64,000 nt of DNA from Cervus elaphus (GCF_910594005.1 NC_057823.1:61936015-62000014); one strand, 5' to 3'. Positions 37,901-47,928 are shown, counted from the first letter of the stretch. Notes: generated by a model from the sequence alone, not told the origin. A program made the numbers and translations.

Positions 37901-40900
37901 CACCATTCTCTCTCTGCCCAGTCAAGATCTAGTTAACACAGTTGGTTATTTCTTTGTGAATAAAAATAAAACCTAACTTCTAAAACCTTTTTAACAGCAG
38001 GAGAACATAGTTCCTGATATAATGCTGGGCAGTTTGGAAAAGGATTAAATGATTGCCCAGATGATACATGCGGTTTAATAAAGAAACTACAAAGTATGCT
38101 CACACATCAAATGCAAATTTTTTCCTTTTTTGATACTTATGTCAACATTTACTTCTCAGTGTATACTACTGATAAAGATTCGTTCATTCAGGAGCTTCAA
38201 AAATTAAGCACCTAGGTGGTGTTGATTTTTTTAAAATTTATTTTCCTTTGTTTATCTGAAAATTCATACAATAAATAAAGCCAGCTTCCCAATAGTAAAT
38301 GAAGAGTGAGTGAAAAGTTTCCTTACATTAAAAAAAAAAAAAATTTAGAAAATTTGAGTGTTTTATCTAGCCTGCCAAATATAAATCATTAGGTTATACA
38401 TCTGTTTATTTATTTATGTGTTATTAATGTTAATTGATAAGTGCTTCAATTATGTTATCATTAGAATGCAGTGCATTCTAGTTCCAGAGTATAGAATGAT
38501 CTTTAAGCATTTTATGCTACTTGGTTGAAGTTGAGAGAATTCTCATACTGAAGCAATCGATTCTGAAAAAAACTAGATCTGAAATCTGATACACACTTAA
38601 CTCCTGAAGTTCATCAGGGAAGGGGAAGAGTTGAGGCAGAATATCATCATTCAGCAGTGATGCAACTCCAAATTATTTTTTAAAAATTGAACAGTCTATC
38701 TCAAATCTACCACTAGCTAAACAATATCAATGTTAGACCAACATATTTCCTCTTGTGGATGTTAGAGATCTTAAACATAATCCTGTTTTCATTTAGGTTT
38801 TCCCTAAGTTTTACAAGCTTTAAGCAAAAGCCATAAAGAAATATCTTAGTAATGTTATATGTTTGCCAAGTATGTCTGAATAATGCCAACGTAAGAGGTG
38901 CTTGAGCAAGATCTATATTCTCCAGAATTAAAACAAACAAAAATAATCAAACAATAAGAAAGAAAAGCACATGAATTTGGGATTGAGGTTGGAATAGGAG
39001 ACAGTTTCAGACCTGGTTTAATCCTGAGAAAGATGGGTCCTGAGAAGTACTAACAGTCATGCTTCTTTTCCTCTTCCCCACTGGAGATTCTAAACACTAA
39101 ACAGACAATAGAGGGTGGCAGTGCATCAAACAGTATTGCTTACATTGCAACAATGGCCGGCGCAGACAGGCAACACCGAGGCATGAGAGAAAGAACAGGG
39201 TAGCCAAATGCCATCCTTCTTCCACCAAGCACTGTAGCTTCTCAGTTTTCCAAATAAGAATCACATGCTTAAGAACATTTGAATTCTGGAAAGTATTCAG
39301 GTTTTTAATGCCACTATATTGTGTCACTGCCTGAAACAGGGATAGCAATGGTGACATTTGGCTCTTTAATTTTTAATACAAAACAGGGAATTTGGATCTG
39401 CAATCTTTGGCACCACAATCTGCCCTTCCCCTAAAAAAAGATTGCACAGGGGGAAAAAAATCTTCAGTAAGGAAGAGGTAGAAGGCATTTAGTCACCTTA
39501 AAATTTATTTCCAAAAGCATGCAGGGCTGATTACTGGAAGAGTTGAGCAAATTCACTACGGTTGGAGTGACTACTCCTAAATATCAAATTCAGAACAATT
39601 TTCCAAATAAGAAATTTGATTTTAAAAATCAACCTCAAATGCCCCCCCACCCCCAACTCTACCCACAAATAGAAAACTACTACAACAAGCTGACCCAAGA
39701 ATCCAGTCTCATACAACTGGCATATTTCAAACTACAATACAGAAAACACTAAAAACCAACTACATAAACAAACACTAACCTAAAATGTTCAAGAACAACA
39801 TTCAGAATCTTAGGTAAAACACTGCACTTCTAAACCTATGGTCTCTCTGAATCTGTGTAACAGCAAAGCAATTTCACAATCTTCTTTTTAGTATCTCTAA
39901 AAGAGGACATAAGATTCTAAAAAGGTTTACATATCACTGGGCAATCTGGATTTCCTAACACAACTAAGTGATTAATAAGCTATTTGGGGCGGGGTGGGGA
40001 AGCAGAGACATTATCTGAACTATCATTAAGTTTAAGACAAACCATGTACTGCAACATCAACATGCAGAACATGGATTACATGAGGATAGAGGGTCTTTAG
40101 CAGGAAGAAAATGGGAAGAAAAGGCTGGGAAATGGTCAAAAGATTAGGGTCATTCTGACAAAACTGCCTGCCAAAATTAAGACTAGTAATATTTCAATTA
40201 AATTAACCAGGTTTTAAAATAACAAGAACCTGGATGCTTCAAAGAGAGAAGCCACATAATATTTAAAAAAAGAAAAAAGATGCGATTTGGGAATGGCAAG
40301 AAAGGTTACATGTAGACTTAAACATCTTCTATCATTTAAAGCTCAGCTTTCAAGAAAAATAAAATTAAACTCCTAAAACCTGGTCAGACCAACATTAATG
40401 TCTCACGCATTAACAAGTAACACCACTTCTAATGGTAATGGCTCCAAGTTGGCATTCATACAGGCAAACAAAGGTAAACATTTACAGCTGGACCTAAAAA
40501 CATCAAACATTCCCTAATGACTAAATAAAACAAATAGTAATGTTCCTTCCAAAAACAAAACAAAAAACACAAAAACCCCCAAGTTGTCCTGAAGTTGAGA
40601 ATTTCTATCAGATCGTCAGATCATAACATGCTTAGTGCATTGCCAATGCTGCCTGTCTGCCCGAGCTCAACAATTGAAAATAAAAGCAATTCACTCAGTA
40701 AAACTAATCATTGCAGAAAATTGTCAACACAATTAGTTTCTAACTGCAATCATGCGTCACTAGCTAAAACCCAATCACCCCGTAAATTCAACCATTCTGT
40801 GGCCCCCGGAACACTAATTTCATTGTATGAAAGTTAATTTCACTTGTCTACACTTTCCTTTGAACAGGAGAGAAGAGGGGTGGAGACCCCACCCAAATAA

Positions 40901-43900
40901 ACTGTCAAACGACTTTTGAAACAGGCCCCAAAGTTATCCTTTTGAATACACAAATCCAAGGACTGAAGAATTCTCATGATCAACCTTGCTCAGTCAGCAA
41001 ATGCTAACGCCATGGTGACAGATGGGCGGGACAGTGGTTCCCGCACTGGCACAGCACATATATTGCAAAAACCCACACTTCAGAAAGAAAGGCTAAAATC
41101 TGATTTTTAGCATTCAGGAGGAAAAGTATATGGTATATGGGTTTTTTTGTTTGTTTGCTATTCGAATGAATGAAAAATACATACAATAATATAGATGATT
41201 ACATTTCATTATAAAGCCCTTGGAATTTTATATTTCTATATAAATAACTAACTTTGGTTGGGTTAAGTTGGAGAGAATTTATTTCAAGTTACTAAGTTAA
41301 TGGATTAGCCTTCTAGTACAATCTTTTAAAACAATTATCAATAGCAAATTCAACTTACTATGACTTTTTAAAAGACTTAAAAAGTTCACCAAAGTTCATC
41401 AAAGCAATTCTTGGAAGTTTTACTCTTTGTTCTTTCATGCAAAGAACATTTGACTAACCTTATTACAGTGACGCCCAATACCCATTAGGAAGTTATCTGG
41501 TTTAATGTCTCTGTGTATAAAATTCTTTGTATGCACATATTCGATTCTACTGATCATCTGGAAAAAAGAGGGGAGGAGAGAAAATCAAGTTAAGTGATTT
41601 GCACTAAGAAACAAAAGAAAGCAACATATTGTGTCTCAATTATTTCAATATGTCAATCATTTTTCAAGATCACAAGTATACTTTATTAACTTTATTTAGA
41701 GTTCAAAAAGACAATGCTAGACAAAATTAAAAAGGACAACCAGGCTCTGTATTTACCTTCAGACTAACAGATATACAAGCATAAACCAGCAGTTTCCTTT
41801 GAGCTTATTCTTTCAATGTGAATGTGAATGATTATAAACATGACAGTACCTAACCTGATAGATAGAACTGTTTTTTTTTTTTTTTTAAATTACAAAAGTA
41901 ATAAACTTAGAATTGTTTCAGTCGTTGAAAATTATATAAAGTAAACATCAATCCTATGCCCCTTGAGGTACCTGTGTAAAAACAGCCTGGTATTACTCAG
42001 ATCTATTTTCATCCTCTTCTATATGTACACACACAAACTTACATGTGCTTCCGAGTACAGGGTGTTGACCAACTGACAGATATAGTTATACATCGTTATT
42101 GCTTTAAACTAAAATAGAAGTTGTCCACTCGCTTTATTTCTGTTCACTTTTTTTAACTAATTATATCCCAAACATTTCTTGAAGTTGATACCATACAATG
42201 TAAGCATGTAACTTTAATACAAATGGGGACATATACATGCTGGGTTTCCTTTCTGGCATGCTTTTTGGACTCCCCCATGATTTTTCTGCATATTTGTATG
42301 ATCATATTCCAAAACTAACAAACATGGCATTCTAACAAGCTTTTAATTTCCTGGAAATTCTGCCAAGTCAAGTGGTATGGTCTTATCATTCTTTTTAACG
42401 GCGATAAATATTCTATGGCACAGACGGAAGTACTCCCCAACTGTCCCCAGTTATCCCCTAACTCACAGTACTAATGCTCATTGTTTTCAATATCCTCTCA
42501 CCACAAACAGTAACACTATCAATATACTTACATATCCTTATCTACTAGCACTTCTATTTCTGTGGGTTATAAATCCCCTATCATTGCAGGGAGAGTTGCT
42601 GCTTTGAAATAGACTATAATAACTCATTTTTTCAGCAGTAGTGTTTTTTTCCCACTAGCAGTTATCTTTTTTCTAAATCTTGTCAGTTTTCACAGGTACG
42701 ACTTCACTTGTAAGTTCCTAACAGTTAAAACCATGCTCCCTTTTACTGACCTTCTGGACTTAGTGCTATACTGTGCACGGTCAATCCACACTCATCCATT
42801 ATGTTTTTGGCTTGTCCTTTCCTCATCAGTTTTTAAGAATTCTTTGCATACAACAGACAATCTTTTATCAGTCATTTGTTATGTAAATAGATTTAAATTT
42901 TGAAAAAATTTGTCATTTAACTCTATTTCTTCTATAATAGTTTAAATTTTTAAGTTATCAATTATGTCTACCTTTTGGATAAATACAAGTTGTATTTGAA
43001 AATGTCTTCCATGTCCAAAGGCTGCCAAATTACCTTTCTGCCCATATGTTTTTCCTCTTCTTAGTAGTGTATGTCAGGATTCTATTTTTACTTGCCTGCA
43101 TTTTCTCTAGAGCTTTTATCACCAAGGATATAAATTCTAAATCTTATTCCTCTACCTTGGCAAATGGCTTGTGAAGGCAAATTGTAATCTCTGGCTTAAA
43201 CTATACACTCAAGGAAATAGATGTATACAATGTTCAAATACCATCTTTAGGTACAGCAGTAATTCATATATTAAATAAGTAAAACAAAACATTTGTCTCA
43301 CTTTTTGTACCAGTCAAGTACATAAAGTATTTGTTCTAGCCTTTAAGTATTTGTTCTAGCCAAGTAATACTTATCATTAAACTATCAGTATTAACTCAGG
43401 GGGAAGGTCAGGCAAAAGATAAATTAACAGCACAAACTAGAGACTACTCAAGTGTTGCCTATCATTTACAGAGCAAGATCAGCTGGTTCTTTCTTAAACA
43501 GATGCCTTCCTACAACCCCCTTCCCTAAATTACATTATGTCTCTGATGTTACCAGAGTATCCCACATAGACTTCTATGACAGAACCCATCCATTTTTCTC
43601 CACTAACTCTATGTTACAAGAGGGAAGAAACTAGTTCTTATTTTTTGTACACTCCAGTGCTAAGTACAGTGGCAGACCCTGAATGTTCATTGCATGTATG
43701 CCTACATGTTACTGAGTCTACAGAATACAAACTCTTTCATTAAGATTCGCTCACATGTCAGTTAAAGTGTACTAAGAAGTCATGTTTTATGCAAGGTCCT
43801 TGACATTTACCTGTTATCTCTGACCATAATAACTGTTTCCTCAAGGTCTGTTCCTGACCCTATTCTCCCATCTTAAAATTCTCTAAAACTGGTTTTCTTT

Positions 43901-44796
43901 TTTATTAACTTTAGCTAAAAAAAAAAAAAAAAAAATCTAGCCTTGGGCTTTAAAACAATTTCATCCAACCTTAATCAATGCATAAATCCAATTCATGACA
44001 TAAAAATTTCCATGGTTTTGCTTAAATATTACCAATACCTGAGAATCCTGTAAGAAGCATCTACTTGGTCAAAAACTGTTCATTAAATTACTTCAGTACC
44101 TTATTTTCCTCAAAAATACACCTTTCATAAGGGTTCAACACATAATACCATTCAATTTGCTTAATCAAAATTTCAATATATACATATTTGTTTATATTTG
44201 CACACACACACTCCAAATCCTTTCTTCAAACAAAATCTTACAAAGAAACCTGTTATACTCAACACTAAAACAAATATACTGTGTGATGGGAGTAGCTCGA
44301 AAACTCTTTTAGTCTATAGGTGAATGAGTGAAGAGTGAAGTCGCTCAGTCGTGTCTGACTCTTCGAGACCCCGTGGACTGCAGCCTACCAGGCTCCTCCG
44401 TCCATGGGATTTTCCAGGCAAGAGTACTGGAGTGGGGTGCCGTTGCCTTCTCCAGGCTATAGGTGAATAAACCAGTTTAATTCATTTTTGTCTTATACCA
44501 CAGGAAAACACCTGCAAGACTTATTAGAGTAACACACTTGAAGAATGACTATACTTTTTAAAAAGTATATACAGGATTATAATACTCTGGTTTCTACACT
44601 GAAATTATAGTTAAGTAATACTAAACAGTAGTATTTCTTAGCTTTTATTTTCATGTAAGTTTCACATACCTGGTCAGCTAACATAAGTACAGTTTTCATT
44701 GTGAATCTTCTTGAACAGAAATTGAAGAGGTCTTCAAGGCTGGGTCCAAGAAGATCCATAACTAGCACGTTATAGTCTTTTTCCTGACCATACCAC
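22945..44796 (-). CDS. CSNK1A1: Casein kinase 1 alpha, coding exons 3 to last (5' part lies outside the window)
   Basis: CSNK1A1 is a monomeric Ser/Thr kinase of the CK1 family; it primes beta-catenin at Ser45 in the Wnt destruction complex and phosphorylates many cytosolic and nuclear substrates. Nine coding exons are visible on the minus strand: 44670-44796, 41459-41557, 39013-39096 (optional), 34979-35118, 34026-34104, 33523-33597, 31194-31300, 30001-30149 and 22945-22952. All have AG acceptors and GT donors, and phases join without a frameshift. The translated exons match residues 77-337 of the mammalian protein as I know it, including [20 protein letters not shown] and [11 protein letters not shown]. 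The visible coding length is 868 bases; with the optional exon the full form is 1098 bases including stop, leaving 230 for two upstream exons that I did not find here. The intact frame and splice sites argue for the functional gene, not a retrocopy such as CSNK1A1L. Confidence 0.97.
23871..23911. repeat. TA/CA-rich microsatellite
   Basis: Alternating catatata and tgtatata dinucleotide tract, partly self-complementary. Confidence 0.9.
25214..25322 (-). CDS. Candidate terminal coding segment paired with 26296-26415
   Basis: After an acceptor (gacattttag) one base G completes an Arg codon with the AG left by the segment at 26296-26415. The frame then runs [16 protein letters not shown] to [11 protein letters not shown] and a TAG at 25216-25214, 36 codons with stop. 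The joined frame of both segments is open across the junction. I recognise no protein family. It lies only 58 bases below the stop of the other candidate exon, so it may alternatively be 3' UTR of that exon. Confidence 0.28.
25381..25526 (-). CDS. Candidate alternative terminal coding exon of CSNK1A1 (48 codons with stop)
   Basis: A very strong acceptor (pyrimidine-rich tract tccctcctcctct followed by a T run and tag) precedes this segment on the minus strand. The first two bases (GA) complete a codon begun by one carried-over base, then comes an open frame from [17 protein letters not shown] to [12 protein letters not shown] and a TGA at 25383-25381. Both donors of CSNK1A1 exon 10 leave exactly one base (G), so splicing would give Gly followed by this tail in frame. 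I recognise no domain. It may already exist as a predicted isoform in annotation. This is inferred from splice signals and phase only. Confidence 0.4.
26296..26415 (-). CDS. Candidate internal exon in the last CSNK1A1 intron (120 bases)
   Basis: The segment has an acceptor (cttttcaacttgtcag) and a donor (ACAG|gtattt). One of its frames is open throughout: [16 protein letters not shown] to PIGEGISCN, 39 codons, then AG. It needs two carried-over bases from upstream, which exon 10 does not supply; exon 9 (ending AG) would, if exon 10 were skipped. From exon 10 the frame instead reads [14 protein letters not shown] and stops. Its donor phase fits the segment at 25214-25322. Function unknown; it could also be part of another transcript. 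Confidence 0.28.
28412..28606 (-). mobile_element. Bov-tA SINE with 12-base target duplication
   Basis: Reverse Bov-tA (gtgaagtcgctcagttgtg, catttccttctccagggg, ttactgtctgagcca), flanked by perfect copies of gacactatgatt at 28400-28411 and 28607-28618. Low divergence suggests a recent insertion. Confidence 0.95.
29760..29810. repeat. TA/CA-rich microsatellite
   Basis: Dinucleotide tract of alternating ataca and tatata repeats in the last CSNK1A1 intron, about 190 bases beyond the exon 10 donor. Confidence 0.85.
30001..30149 (-). CDS. CSNK1A1: CSNK1A1 coding exon 10 (residues 286-336, C-terminal tail with alternative donor)
   Basis: 149 bases, starting with the last base of Arg286 and reading [20 protein letters not shown], then the Gln/Ser-rich tail, ending SNMK plus one base. 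The main donor is AAAG|gttagt at 30001/30000. A second donor, ACAG|gcaagc, lies 36 bases earlier (exon end 30037). Its use removes [12 protein letters not shown], the 12-residue S insert, and gives the 325-residue isoform. If the intron is retained, GGT is followed at once by TAG, giving a protein lacking only the final Phe. Confidence 0.95.
30035..30038 (-). promoter_or_regulatory. CSNK1A1: GC-type alternative 5' splice site controlling the S insert
   Basis: On the minus strand exon 10 reads CCCACAG|gcaagc with the exon end at 30037. GC donors need a good flanking consensus (AG|gcaagt), and this one matches except for the last base. Joining here gives ACA GGT TTC TAA, i.e. Thr-Gly-Phe-stop, so the 36-base difference is exactly the 12-residue S insert known to distinguish the 325- and 337-residue forms. 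Confidence 0.85.
30150..31193 (-). other. CSNK1A1: CSNK1A1 intron 9 (1.0 kb)
   Basis: Short intron carrying one CHR-2 SINE (30453-30574). A plus-strand open frame of 157 codons at 30706-31179 is antisense, hydrophobic and without recognisable domain; I do not call it a gene. Confidence 0.9.
30453..30574 (+). mobile_element. CHR-2 SINE with 12-base target duplication
   Basis: Forward CHR-2 (gagaattccccaatggtcc, ctatccctggttgggg, gtgcagccaaaaaaaag) flanked by agggcagcatga at 30441-30452 and 30575-30586. Confidence 0.92.
31194..31300 (-). CDS. CSNK1A1: CSNK1A1 coding exon 9 (residues 251-285)
   Basis: 107 bases: 35 codons from [18 protein letters not shown] to RQLFRILF, then two bases (AG) of the Arg286 codon. 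This is the C-lobe segment with the conserved NYCRGLRF and [10 protein letters not shown] motifs of CK1 kinases. The acceptor is ttgtag and the donor gtcagt. Confidence 0.96.
31301..33522 (-). other. CSNK1A1: CSNK1A1 intron 8 (2.2 kb) with an L1 relic
   Basis: Mostly AT-rich unique DNA. 31830-32150 resembles the 3' region of an old L1 in reverse orientation. An A/C-rich tract lies at 32273-32305. No SINE of ruminant type. Confidence 0.85.
31830..32150 (-). mobile_element. Old L1 LINE 3' fragment
   Basis: Pieces such as taattggacatttggagga, ttccagttttcctc and aataagtacatctgtgg follow the order of the antisense 3' portion of ancient mammalian L1 (L1M class). Diverged; the assignment is by pattern only. 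Confidence 0.5.
33523..33597 (-). CDS. CSNK1A1: CSNK1A1 coding exon 8 (residues 226-250)
   Basis: Exactly 25 codons, [16 protein letters not shown] to PVEVLCK, phase 0 at both ends. It encodes the basic Lys-rich segment of the CK1 C-lobe. The acceptor is ccacag and the donor gtaagt. Confidence 0.96.
33598..34025 (-). other. CSNK1A1: CSNK1A1 intron 7 (428 bases)
   Basis: Short AT-rich intron with no repeat or gene that I recognise. Confidence 0.9.
34026..34104 (-). CDS. CSNK1A1: CSNK1A1 coding exon 7 (residues 199-225)
   Basis: 79 bases which, with two bases from the previous exon, give 27 codons from [16 protein letters not shown] to PWQGLK. It encodes the kinase helix F region, including the DDMES segment of the C-lobe. 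The acceptor is ttctag and the donor gtaaac. Confidence 0.96.
34105..34978 (-). other. CSNK1A1: CSNK1A1 intron 6 (874 bases)
   Basis: AT-rich, no repeat recognised. Open frames here on both strands are short or are shadows of exon 6. Confidence 0.9.
34979..35118 (-). CDS. CSNK1A1: CSNK1A1 coding exon 6 (residues 153-198, DFG and activation segment)
   Basis: 140 bases starting [12 protein letters not shown] and ending at NAHLGIEQ plus two bases of the Ser199 codon. It carries the DFG motif (Asp157, binds metal) and [11 protein letters not shown], where SIN replaces the usual APE motif, a CK1-family hallmark. The donor is a consensus gtaagt. The open frame on the opposite strand here (34612-35118) is only a shadow of this exon. 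Confidence 0.97.
35119..39012 (-). other. CSNK1A1: CSNK1A1 intron 5 (3.9 kb)
   Basis: AT-rich and free of any SINE I can recognise. A 19-base palindrome (TAGAATGCA, G, TGCATTCTA) lies at 38462-38480. No gene seen. Confidence 0.88.
39013..39096 (-). CDS. CSNK1A1: CSNK1A1 optional L-insert exon (28 residues with a nuclear localisation signal)
   Basis: An 84-base, 28-codon cassette reading [15 protein letters not shown] and ending SGLNQ. It is the known L insert placed after Lys152 in the CK1 alpha-L and LS isoforms; its basic PVGKRKRS stretch is known to direct the kinase to the nucleus. The acceptor reads gtctgtttag just upstream of 39096 and the donor is gtctga, a weak match to gtaagt, as expected of a regulated cassette exon. 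The length is a multiple of three with phase 0 on both sides. Confidence 0.95.
39097..41458 (-). other. CSNK1A1: CSNK1A1 intron between exon 4 and the L-insert exon (2.4 kb)
   Basis: No recognisable transposable element. It contains a C-rich tract near 39640-39655 and otherwise unique DNA. Confidence 0.88.
41459..41557 (-). CDS. CSNK1A1: CSNK1A1 coding exon 4 (residues 120-152, catalytic loop)
   Basis: Exactly 33 codons, in phase 0 at both ends, from [11 protein letters not shown] to GIGRHCNK. It contains the catalytic loop [10 protein letters not shown] with the catalytic base Asp136. The acceptor follows a CAG at 41560-41558 and the donor is gttagt. Phase 0 at its 3' end is what allows the optional 84-base L-insert exon to be included or skipped without changing the frame. 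Confidence 0.97.
41990..43000 (-). mobile_element. Old L1 LINE 3' fragment
   Basis: Reverse orientation. Typical pieces are atcattctttttaacggcg, gataaatattctatggcac and tttaagaattctttgcatac, in the order of the antisense 3' end of L1M elements. Heavily diverged; boundaries approximate. Confidence 0.5.
44326..44456 (-). mobile_element. Bov-A SINE (truncated, young) with 12-base target duplication
   Basis: Near-consensus sequence from gtgaagtcgctcagtcgtg to tgccttctccagg, flanked by perfect copies of ctataggtgaat at 44314-44325 and 44457-44468. The tRNA-like head is missing. It lies 213 bases inside the intron from the exon 3 donor. Confidence 0.95.
44670..44796 (-). CDS. CSNK1A1: CSNK1A1 coding exon 3 (residues 77-119)
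   Basis: The exon starts with the last base of the Arg77 codon, then reads [20 protein letters not shown] and runs to LMLADQ. It covers the hinge region ([12 protein letters not shown]) and the start of the C-lobe. The acceptor AG is at 44798-44797 and the donor GT at 44669-44668 (gtatgt). Its length of 127 bases fits one split-codon base plus 42 codons. A young Bov-A SINE sits about 210 bases into the following intron. Confidence 0.97.
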
Positions 44797-45540
44797 CTAA
44801 CAAAGAAGGAAAGAGGAAGGCATTATAAAAAGCTGATTATCACTTAACATGGCCAAATTTTAAAAATGTAAGATAGTTTCCCTCTAGGTTTTTATTTAAG
44901 GTTGTTTTCCTCTATTTAGCTGATGACCCCACTTACTGACTACATTGCCCAACACAAAATAATGTATAAAGGGATTTTTTTCTGTCAAGCAACCCACTGT
45001 CCCATTAAGTTAGTACTTGTGTGGCAACCTTAAAATGCTTCTTAAGCACAGCAGCGGAATTCTCTATCCATGCACCATTAATTCCTGTAACCTTGGGCAA
45101 GTTTCTAAACCTCACCTGGTCTTACTTTTTAATTGAAAAAATGAAGGAGATTTTTATCAGTTATTCCAAAATGTTTCAGAGAGTAAATATCCATTTTATT
45201 ATAACTCCTGTTCCACTTCCTACCAAGTTCTATTTATAAGGAGTCACATTCTTGCTTAGTTCCAGATTACAGAAAATACTCCCATTACCACAAGGATGAC
45301 ATTCACTTTTTATTAGAAGGATCATGCTTTAATTATCCATTGCTATATTTCTGTGTATATACATTTATCCCCAATAACTCTAGGAATATCAACTACTAGT
45401 TTCAGAGACTCTAAGGATTAGGAATCACTGCAGTAAGTGATTGCAAGTGTCTATGTCTCTAGGTCAGATAAGGGTAGTTTCTGAAAAATACGCACTATCA
45501 TTTGTATTTTAAACTTAGCTAAATTATGAAATTTGCTTGA

Positions 45541-45668
45541 GGGAATTCCCTGGCAGTCCATGGTTGGTTGGGACTCCTTGCTTCTATTACAGGGGGCATG
45601 GGTTTGATCCCTGGTCAGGGAACTAAAGATCCCACATGCTGCATAGTGCAGCAAAAAACAAACAAACA
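45541..45668 (+). mobile_element. CHR-2 SINE
   Basis: gggaattccctggcagtcc, tgatccctggtcagggaac, tagtgcagcaaaaaac and a caaa-rich tail. Confidence 0.88.
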
Positions 45669-45821
45669 AAAACCCAGCTTGGAAAAGAACTGGCTTTTAT
45701 TTAAAATGTAAACAAAACAAAAGAGGAAGCTATTTTAAAGCTGACTGTCTTTAATAACTCTAATAAGAAACTATATCTGGATTTACCATTTGAAAAGTTT
45801 ACGTGTTTTAAAAATATTCAG

Positions 45822-45990
45822 GACTTCCCTGGTGGTCCAGTGGCTAGGACTCTGTCTGGGTTCCCAATGCAGGGGACCTGGGTTCGATCCCTCAGCAGGG
45901 AACTAAATTCCATATGCCTCAACTAAAGATCCTGCATGTTGCAACTAAGACCTGGTGCAGCCAAATAAAAATAAATAAACATATATTTGA
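45822..45990 (+). mobile_element. CHR-type SINE
   Basis: ggacttccctggtggtccag, gggttcgatccctcagcagg, repeated caactaa motifs, then ctggtgcagccaaataaaaa with an AT-rich tail. Confidence 0.9.
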
Positions 45991-46049
45991 AAAAAAAATT
46001 CAAAACAGGGAAAAAATGCTTTAAAAAATCTGTTTTAAACATTTAGTGT

Positions 46050-46560
46050 TTTTGTTGTCATTCAGTTTCTCAATCATGTCCAACTCTTTGTGAACTGCCT
46101 GCAGCATGCCAGGCTTCCCTGTCCTTCACCATCTCTCAGAGCTTGCTCAAACTCATGCCATCCAACCATCTCATCCTCTGTCGTCCCCTTCTCCTCCTGC
46201 CTTCAATCTTTCCCAGCATCAGGGTCTTTTCAAACAAGTCAGCTCTTTGCATCAGGTGGCCAAAGTACTGGAGTTTCAGCTTCAACATCAGTCCTTCCAA
46301 TGAACACTCAGGACTGATCTCCTTTAGGATGGACTGGTTGGATCTCCTTGCAGCCCAAGGGATTCAAGAGTCTTCTCCAACACCACAGTTCAAAAGCATC
46401 AATTCTTCGGCGCTCAGCTTTCTTTATAGTCCAACTCTCACATCCATACATGACTACTGGAAAAACCATAGCTTTGACTAGACGGTTTGATTTAGGATTA
46501 GCACTGACTGGTTTGATCTCCTTGCTGTCCTACTTAAGTGTGGTCCCATACTGAGGTCCA
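46050..46560 (-). mobile_element. BovB LINE 3'-end fragment
   Basis: Reverse orientation. It runs from the BovB terminus (tttgttgtcattcagtttc, caactctttgtgaactgcc) through tcatcctctgtcgtcccc, cagcatcagggtctttt and caattcttcggcgctcagc to catacatgactactgg. On the minus strand this is the C-terminal part of BovB ORF2 plus 3' UTR; its frame is broken. Confidence 0.88.
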
Positions 46561-47715
46561 ACAAATACTATCCCTAGAATTTTATGTAAAAGATCAGAAA
46601 GGGACTAGACTTAAAAAGCGCACATTGTTTCCTACACTTTTGTTTCACCTGTTCCTGAGGACTACTTTGCAAACAGGAAACATGAATAACTACCAAACAC
46701 ACAAAGAGGAATTCATTTTCACATGTCTTTGCTGAAAAAGATAGCCTGGTGGGGAAAGAGGGTTTGTTTTTTTTTTTTTTTTAACCTTACAGAGATTGTG
46801 CCCACTAGCCTAAGAAAAGCAACAGAAGTGCCAATCTGCTAATGGCTGAGATTGTATCTAAAACCGTGTTCAAAGCGTCTGTAAAATTCTCTTCTCAATC
46901 CTTTATTTTCCATACAGGAATTCAATACCCTTCACATTCATTCCAACATTTACTTTGAAGAAAAGCTCTCTCACACACAAAAAAGGTCACAGTGGTGGGT
47001 TTTGGGGGGTTGAGGGATAGGGGTGGACGTGGGAAGAGATGGGTAAAACAAAACAAATAATAATACTGAAAGATAAGTGATGAACAAAATGAAATAGGGT
47101 TATGTTCTCCTTTCCTGATTCCTCTTGTTTTCCTTCTTTTTTCTCCTTTCTGTACTTAACTGCAGAGGTAAATTTGTGCTGGGAAGCTATCAGGAGCTTC
47201 AAAACCAATTCTTACTATTATAAATATCCAATACTAAGAATTATGGCAGATTTTTAACATAAATCTAATTTAGCTAGGTTTTAAAGAAAAAGAAATGACT
47301 CTAATCAAGAATACAAAGTACAGAAAATGCTAAGGAAGTGAGGGGAAGTCACTAAAAGTCAAAGGCAAAAGAGAAAGCACAAATCTAACTCTCATAAGAC
47401 TACATCTCACGAGTACATCAACAAATTTGTACCAATAGCTCCTTAACAAAATTACAATAAAGTGAATTTTACAAGCATCCAACCCAAACTACAAATCTGA
47501 CATGTCAAAGGCACAAATTCATACTTCACACTGCCAAGTAATCACCTAATTTCAAAAAGCACTTTTTGAGAAGTCATATGCAAAGTAGGCCTTTAACAGA
47601 ATGCTCTCAGAATAATTAGAAACAAGGAAAAATCAGATGAATTTAGAAACATACTTTAAAAAAAAAAAATCAAGTCATCAGGCATTTTTCTTCTTATTGC
47701 TTTAAGTGTATGAAT

Positions 47716-47928
47716 TTAAGCCCTGCTGGTTCAGCAGTAAAGCATCTACCTGCAATAGAGACGCAGGAGACTCGGGTTTGATCCCCTGAGAAGAAAATGG
47801 CAACCCACTCCATATTCTTGCTGGGAAAATCCCATGGACAGAGAAGCCCGGCGGGCCCCACTCCATAGGGTAGCAAAGAATTGGACACAACTGAACATGC
47901 GCGCAGGCACATACACACACACACAACT
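47716..47928 (+). mobile_element. Bov-tA SINE
   Basis: Forward: ccctgctggttcagcagt, cgggtttgatcccctgag, gcaacccactccatattc, ggacacaactgaacatg, then a short acacac tail. Confidence 0.9.

Larger units (their letters stand above)
41558..44669 (-). other. CSNK1A1: CSNK1A1 intron 3 (3.1 kb)
   Basis: Holds an old L1 3' fragment at about 41990-43000, a T run at 41869-41886, an A run at 43917-43935, a 17-base direct duplication (aagtatttgttctagcc at 43325-43341 and 43345-43361) and a young Bov-A SINE at 44326-44456. Confidence 0.88.
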
